In this document: piece after piece, positions 61,701 to 64,000 of the stretch
Layout: every line of letters starts with the position of its first letter
How positions within the stretch are numbered: position 1 is the stretch's first letter
NCBI GenBank assembly: GCA_002316315.1
Contig: DCDG01000022.1
Location: forward strand, 226,412-290,411
Reading direction: 5' to 3'
Length of the DNA: 64,000 nucleotides
Source of the DNA: Candidatus Aminicenantes bacterium UBA1061
GTDB lineage: Bacteria > Acidobacteriota > Aminicenantia > Aminicenantales > Saccharicenantaceae
The notes under the pieces: generated by a model
The model's database searches: none
What the model was told of the DNA's origin: nothing
Seen by the model: the letters and a program-made list of their open reading frames with translations, nothing else
Program-made: the position numbers and the translations under genes

Positions 61701-62223
61701 AAAAATTTTCTTCACCGAAAATTTCGAGATACTGACGGGCGACCGCCTCGGCTTTATCATCCATGTCCTTGACCAGAAAATCGTTAACCTCGCCCTTGAG
61801 GCAGCTGGAAAGAGCGATTAGCCCTGAGGAATGTTCACGCAAAATGTCCTTATCAATCCTCGGCCGGTAATAAAAGCCTTCCAGGTAGGCACTGGTAATA
61901 AGCTGGCAGAGATGGCGATAGCCTTTTTCATCCTTGACTAAAAGAATCAGATGGTAATTTCCACCCTCATCGCCGTTTCCTGCTTTTTTCTCCAGCCTGG
62001 ATTTAGGAGCAACATAAACTTCACAGCCCAGGATGGGTTTTAAACCCTGGCTTCTGGCTGTCTTGAAAAATTCAATGGCTCCAAAGACATTCCCATGGTC
62101 AGTGATGGCTACGGCCGGCATGTTTAGCTGGCTGGCGGTTTTAACCAGGTCAGAAATCCGCAGGGCTCCATCCAGAATGCTGTATTCGGTGTGGACATGA
62201 AGATGAATAAAAGAGTTATCCAT
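58741..62223 (-). CDS. dnaE: DNA polymerase III subunit alpha
   Basis: DnaE is the replicative polymerase. The 1160-residue protein has an N-terminal PHP domain (FIHLHVHTEYSILDGALRIS, about 5-24, then VAITDHGNVFGA), followed by the family-C polymerase with GPGRGSAAGSLVAYCLGIT (about 379-397) and LPDIDIDFCGRRRQEIIDYV (about 414-433, catalytic aspartates). Next come FNKSHSAAYAYLAYQTAYLK (near 758), helix-hairpin-helix motifs, an OB-fold (about 990-1070) and a C-terminal tail. Length is standard for DnaE1. The PHP histidines look retained, so PHP may still bind metal. It is between guaA (35 bases) and the pseudo-receiver gene. Confidence 0.97.
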   Translation of the reverse strand: MDNSFIHLHVHTEYSILDGALRISDLVKTASQLNMPAVAITDHGNVFGAIEFFKTARSQGLKPILGCEVYVAPKSRLEKKAGNGDEGGNYHLILLVKDEKGYRHLCQLITSAYLEGFYYRPRIDKDILREHSSGLIALSSCLKGEVNDFLVKDMDDKAEAVARQYLEIFGEENFYLEIQDHGLPDQKKILPKIVDLARKLGIPLVATNDVHFLQKGDARIQDILLCIQTGKKLSDSDRMHFSSDQFYLKSSAEMRKLFKDYPEALDNTRHIAARCNFEFPFGSHFLPHFEAPDHKNLRDYFEEIARQGFEKRLPLIKEKINNGQSAHTLEEYQQRFEREIKLIEQMGFEGYFLIVWDMIKAARDRGIPVGPGRGSAAGSLVAYCLGITQIDPIEYDLLFERFLNPERISLPDIDIDFCGRRRQEIIDYVTEKYGRENVCQIVTFGTMAARQAIRDAGRVMEIPLNEVDRVAKLIPAQGPEANIEGALKSVPELKEIYQKNERMAKLLDVARKLEGQVRHPSIHAAGIVITPKPLVEFIPLYQSTRGEITTMFPMGDIEAIGLLKMDLLGLRNLTVITDALTLIEQATGEKVDLDKIPLIDPETFRIFQQGSTDGVFQFESYGMKEQLRRFKPEQFRDLIALNALYRPGPLKSGMTEEFIQRKHNPEKISYEVPELEPILKETRGIIVYQEQVMRIATDLAGFTLAEADVLRKAMGKKVKEIMKAQRDRFIQGARKKGIPASKAEKIFDQIAQFAEYGFNKSHSAAYAYLAYQTAYLKAHYPAHFMAALLTSEAEKGDTTQIIKYLNECRELGINVLPPDINYSHYHFSVEGQNIRMGLSAIKNVGENTIKEIISLREKKGGFKNLFELFEEYDSRVLNRKALESLIKAGAFDSLGWKRSQLYELIDNLLEYGRQKQKAREESALSLFGDEYLSPPEIQADFLTINEWEDEVRLAYEKEVLGTYVSSHPLAAYQSRLQVLTSHFIEALDAEKDFDREVRLAGIIVSVKPIKTKKEERMATLVLEDLTGQIDVTVFPEAYGKFNPYLKEGQIIWLKGKMSSDGFESKKIMASQVMPLSEAFEKLARKITVSIHIEVMNEEVLERLKQILTAFPGDCPLYLQLESPSATYLVQSAEFQTVFPSQLLVEQLERLFGLGAVHLEY

Positions 62224-62258
62224 GATACCTGGCCTTTATTAAGCGGGCAAAGAGGGGT

Positions 62259-63791
62259 TTATTCCCATTCAATTGTTCCCGGTGGCTTCGAAGTTATATC
62301 GTAAACCACGCGGTTGATGCCGTCAACCTCATTGACGATTCTCGTGGAGATTTTCTTCAAAAGCTCGGGCGGAGCCTGATACCAGTTGGCTGTCATACCG
62401 TCTGAGCTTTCGACGAGACGAATAGCCACGACCTGCTGATAGGTACGCCTGTCACCCATGACGCCAACAGACCGCACGGGGAGAAGCACAGCAAAAGCCT
62501 GCCAGAGCTTATTATAAATTCTTGCCCGGCGAACTTCTTCGAGAACGATAGCATCAGCCGCCCTGACCATTCGCAGGCTATTCTGGTTGACTTCACCGAT
62601 GATTCTTACCGCCAGGCCAGGCCCGGGGAAAGGATGCTGATGGATAAGCTCACGACTTATCCCCAGCTCGAGAGCCAGTACCCTGACTTCATCTTTGAAT
62701 AGCTCCCGCAGCGGCTCAACTAACTCGAATTTGAGGTTATCTGGCAGACCGCCGACATTGTGATGCGATTTTATTCGATGAGAAGGGCCTCTAACCGAGG
62801 TGCTTTCGATGACATCGGGGTAAATTGTACCCTGAGCCAGGAATTTAGCCCCTCCCAGCTTTCTGGCTTCTTCCTCAAAAATCTCAATAAAAACCTGGCC
62901 GATTATCTGGCGCTTCTTTTCGGGAGAAGTGACTCCCTTCAGCCTGTCAAGAAATTTGTCCTGAGCTTCCACACCAATAACCTGAAGAGAGAACCTTTGA
63001 CGGAATTCTTTCAGGAAGCTTTGATATTCACCTTTGCGTAGCAGCCCGTTATCAACAAAAATACAATAAAGCTGGCGGCCAACTGCTTTCTGAATGAGGA
63101 GTGAAGTGACCAGCGAGTCAATACCGCCACTCAAACCACAGATGACTTTTTCCCGGCCAACCTGCTGGCGAATTTCCTTCACTTTTTGCTCAATAAAAGA
63201 CTTCATGTTCCAGTCAGCTTTAAGACCTGACAGGCGAAAGAGGAAATTGGCCAGTACTTTTTTCCCTGCGGCGGTGTGAGCCACCTCCGGATGAAATTGC
63301 ACGCCATAGATTTTGAGGCTCGGATTTTCTATGACGGCAGCCTTTGAGTTTGCGGTCCTGGCGGTAATAGCGAAATCTTCCGGAATTGCCTCGAGGCGAT
63401 CGCCGTGGCTCATCCAGACTTGAGTTTTATCCTTTAAGCCATGAAGAAGTCCGTGTCTATCCAGAATCCGCAGCGAGGCGAATCCATATTCTTTGCGGGG
63501 AGCTCTTTCAACCTTTCCCCCCAGGTGATGGGCAATGAGCTGGAGCCCGTAGCAGATGCCCAGGATGGGAATGCCAAGCTGGAAGATACCTGGATCAGGG
63601 TGAGGCGAGTCAGGCTCATAGACACTCTTTGGCCCGCCGGACAGGATGATGGCTCCAGGGTCGAGGGCTTTTATTCTGTCGAGGGGAAGATTATAGGGGT
63701 GGATTTCAGAGTAAACGCTGAGTTCGCGAACTTTTCTGGCAATAAGCTGGGTATACTGCGACCCAAAATCAAGGATGAGGGCTTTATTCAT
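62259..63791 (-). CDS. guaA: GMP synthase (glutamine-hydrolysing)
   Basis: GuaA aminates XMP to GMP, the last step of guanine nucleotide synthesis. The 510-residue protein fuses a class I amidotransferase ([20 protein letters not shown] at 4-23, [15 protein letters not shown] near 77 with the nucleophile Cys, and FHPEVAHT near 166) to an ATP-pyrophosphatase domain with the PP-loop [12 protein letters not shown] (near 219). A C-terminal dimerisation domain follows: [14 protein letters not shown], then [10 protein letters not shown] at the end. It is the first gene of the minus-strand train and lies next to a putative mobile element at the window's right edge. All catalytic residues look present. 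Confidence 0.97.
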   Translation of the reverse strand: MNKALILDFGSQYTQLIARKVRELSVYSEIHPYNLPLDRIKALDPGAIILSGGPKSVYEPDSPHPDPGIFQLGIPILGICYGLQLIAHHLGGKVERAPRKEYGFASLRILDRHGLLHGLKDKTQVWMSHGDRLEAIPEDFAITARTANSKAAVIENPSLKIYGVQFHPEVAHTAAGKKVLANFLFRLSGLKADWNMKSFIEQKVKEIRQQVGREKVICGLSGGIDSLVTSLLIQKAVGRQLYCIFVDNGLLRKGEYQSFLKEFRQRFSLQVIGVEAQDKFLDRLKGVTSPEKKRQIIGQVFIEIFEEEARKLGGAKFLAQGTIYPDVIESTSVRGPSHRIKSHHNVGGLPDNLKFELVEPLRELFKDEVRVLALELGISRELIHQHPFPGPGLAVRIIGEVNQNSLRMVRAADAIVLEEVRRARIYNKLWQAFAVLLPVRSVGVMGDRRTYQQVVAIRLVESSDGMTANWYQAPPELLKKISTRIVNEVDGINRVVYDITSKPPGTIEWE

Positions 63792-63852
63792 AGATGGATT
63801 TTAGCAGAGGGCTAACTGGCTTTCAACAGAAGGGGAAGTTGATGTTATTTAC

Positions 63853-63895
63853 AGTTGAAAAGTGCACTCTTTACGCTTGAAAAGTGAACTGTTGA
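63853..63895 (+). repeat. Tandem ~14-bp repeats at the end of the window
   Basis: TTGAAAAGTGcACT (63855-63868) and TTGAAAAGTGaACT (63877-63890) are nearly identical, with starts 22 bases apart, about two helical turns. A partial third copy, TTGAAG, begins at 63892. Repeated motifs of this size near each end are typical of IS21-family transposase binding sites. Confidence 0.55.
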
Positions 63896-63902
63896 AGAGG
63901 CA

Positions 63903-63929
63903 TTCCATGTATAGGAGGAATACATGGAA
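63903..63929 (+). promoter_or_regulatory. Perfect hairpin over the ribosome site and start codon of the element's first ORF
   Basis: TTCCATGTAT (63903-63912) and ATACATGGAA (63920-63929) are perfectly inverted, with AGGAGGA in the 7-base loop. The ATG start (63924-63926) lies in the stem. In mRNA this would hide the start codon, a plausible brake on transposase production from read-through transcripts. Confidence 0.5.
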
Positions 63930-64000
63930 CAGATACACAAGCGTCCTCGTTCTATGAAGTCTGCCACCTAAGAGAAAAAAGAACTGTCAATGCTTACCGG

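Larger units (their letters stand above)
63853..64000 (+). mobile_element. Probable left end of an insertion element (IS21-like), cut by the window edge
   Basis: Beyond guaA there are tandem repeats, then a strong ribosome site GGAGG (63914-63918) and an ATG at 63924. The ORF reads MEQIHKRPRSMKSAT and stops at TAA (63969-63971). The same frame reopens as EKKELSMLTG with an ATG at 63990, resembling how some IstA-type transposases begin. The transposase body is outside the window, so the class is inferred from end structure only; IS21 is a best guess. Confidence 0.35.

Overview
The window reads as a chromosomal segment of a diderm (Gram-negative) bacterium. It encodes an LptD-type LPS export barrel, two other predicted outer-membrane barrels and a Wza/Wzc-type polysaccharide export system. 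Base composition is near balanced and even across the window, and almost every gene has a Shine-Dalgarno site. Together, the split F0 ATP synthase genes, a cyclic-2,3-diphosphoglycerate-synthase-like protein, a compact PheT and a long infC/rny/dxs gene train suggest an anaerobic or thermophile-related lineage such as Acidobacteriota/Aminicenantota. That placement is an inference and rests on no database search.

Layout. 1-3748: a 5'-truncated glycoside-hydrolase-like gene, a ceramidase-domain protein and a glutamine-amidotransferase-like protein. 3922-7322: enolase, an SH3/beta-barrel protein, and the decayed 3' end of a sodium:neurotransmitter-type symporter whose small partner ORF still looks intact. 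7685-12504: purF, an SDR epimerase homologue lacking its catalytic Ser/Tyr, and lptD. 12644-20661: an exopolysaccharide chassis (barrel, Wza, Wzc kinase, PHP phosphatase, small surface protein, Wzy-like polymerase, helical-repeat protein) with no glycosyltransferase in it. 20863-23079: AAG DNA glycosylase, GH5 hydrolase and a small secreted protein. 23213-25885: F0 genes atpZ/atpI/atpB/atpE only, then a YihY-family protein.

25909-43355 (minus strand): thioredoxin and glycogen synthase, then a near-continuous gene train tRNA-Val, thrS, infC, rpmI, rplT, pheS, pheT, a coiled-coil gene, zapA, rny, ymdB, xseA, xseB, ispA, dxs, tlyA and nadK. It couples translation, cell division, RNA turnover, repair and isoprenoid synthesis. 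infC starts at an AUU codon preceded by a perfect Shine-Dalgarno site, and its 3' end overprints rpmI. 43571-49897 (plus): a phosphodiesterase, a small basic ORF, then cpgS-like, carbamate kinase, ornithine carbamoyltransferase and a 709-aa protein of unknown function. 49920-63791 (minus): guaA, dnaE, a pseudo-receiver, valS, birA, coaX, an unknown gene, rnr, and a SelB-like protein that keeps domain III and the winged helices but has no GTPase domain. The last ~150 bases look like the end of an insertion element, possibly IS21-like.

The least explained items are the GTPase-less SelB relative, the 709-aa protein in the carbamoyl-phosphate operon, the catalytically altered SDR protein, and a possible anti-Shine-Dalgarno hairpin in the rny leader.
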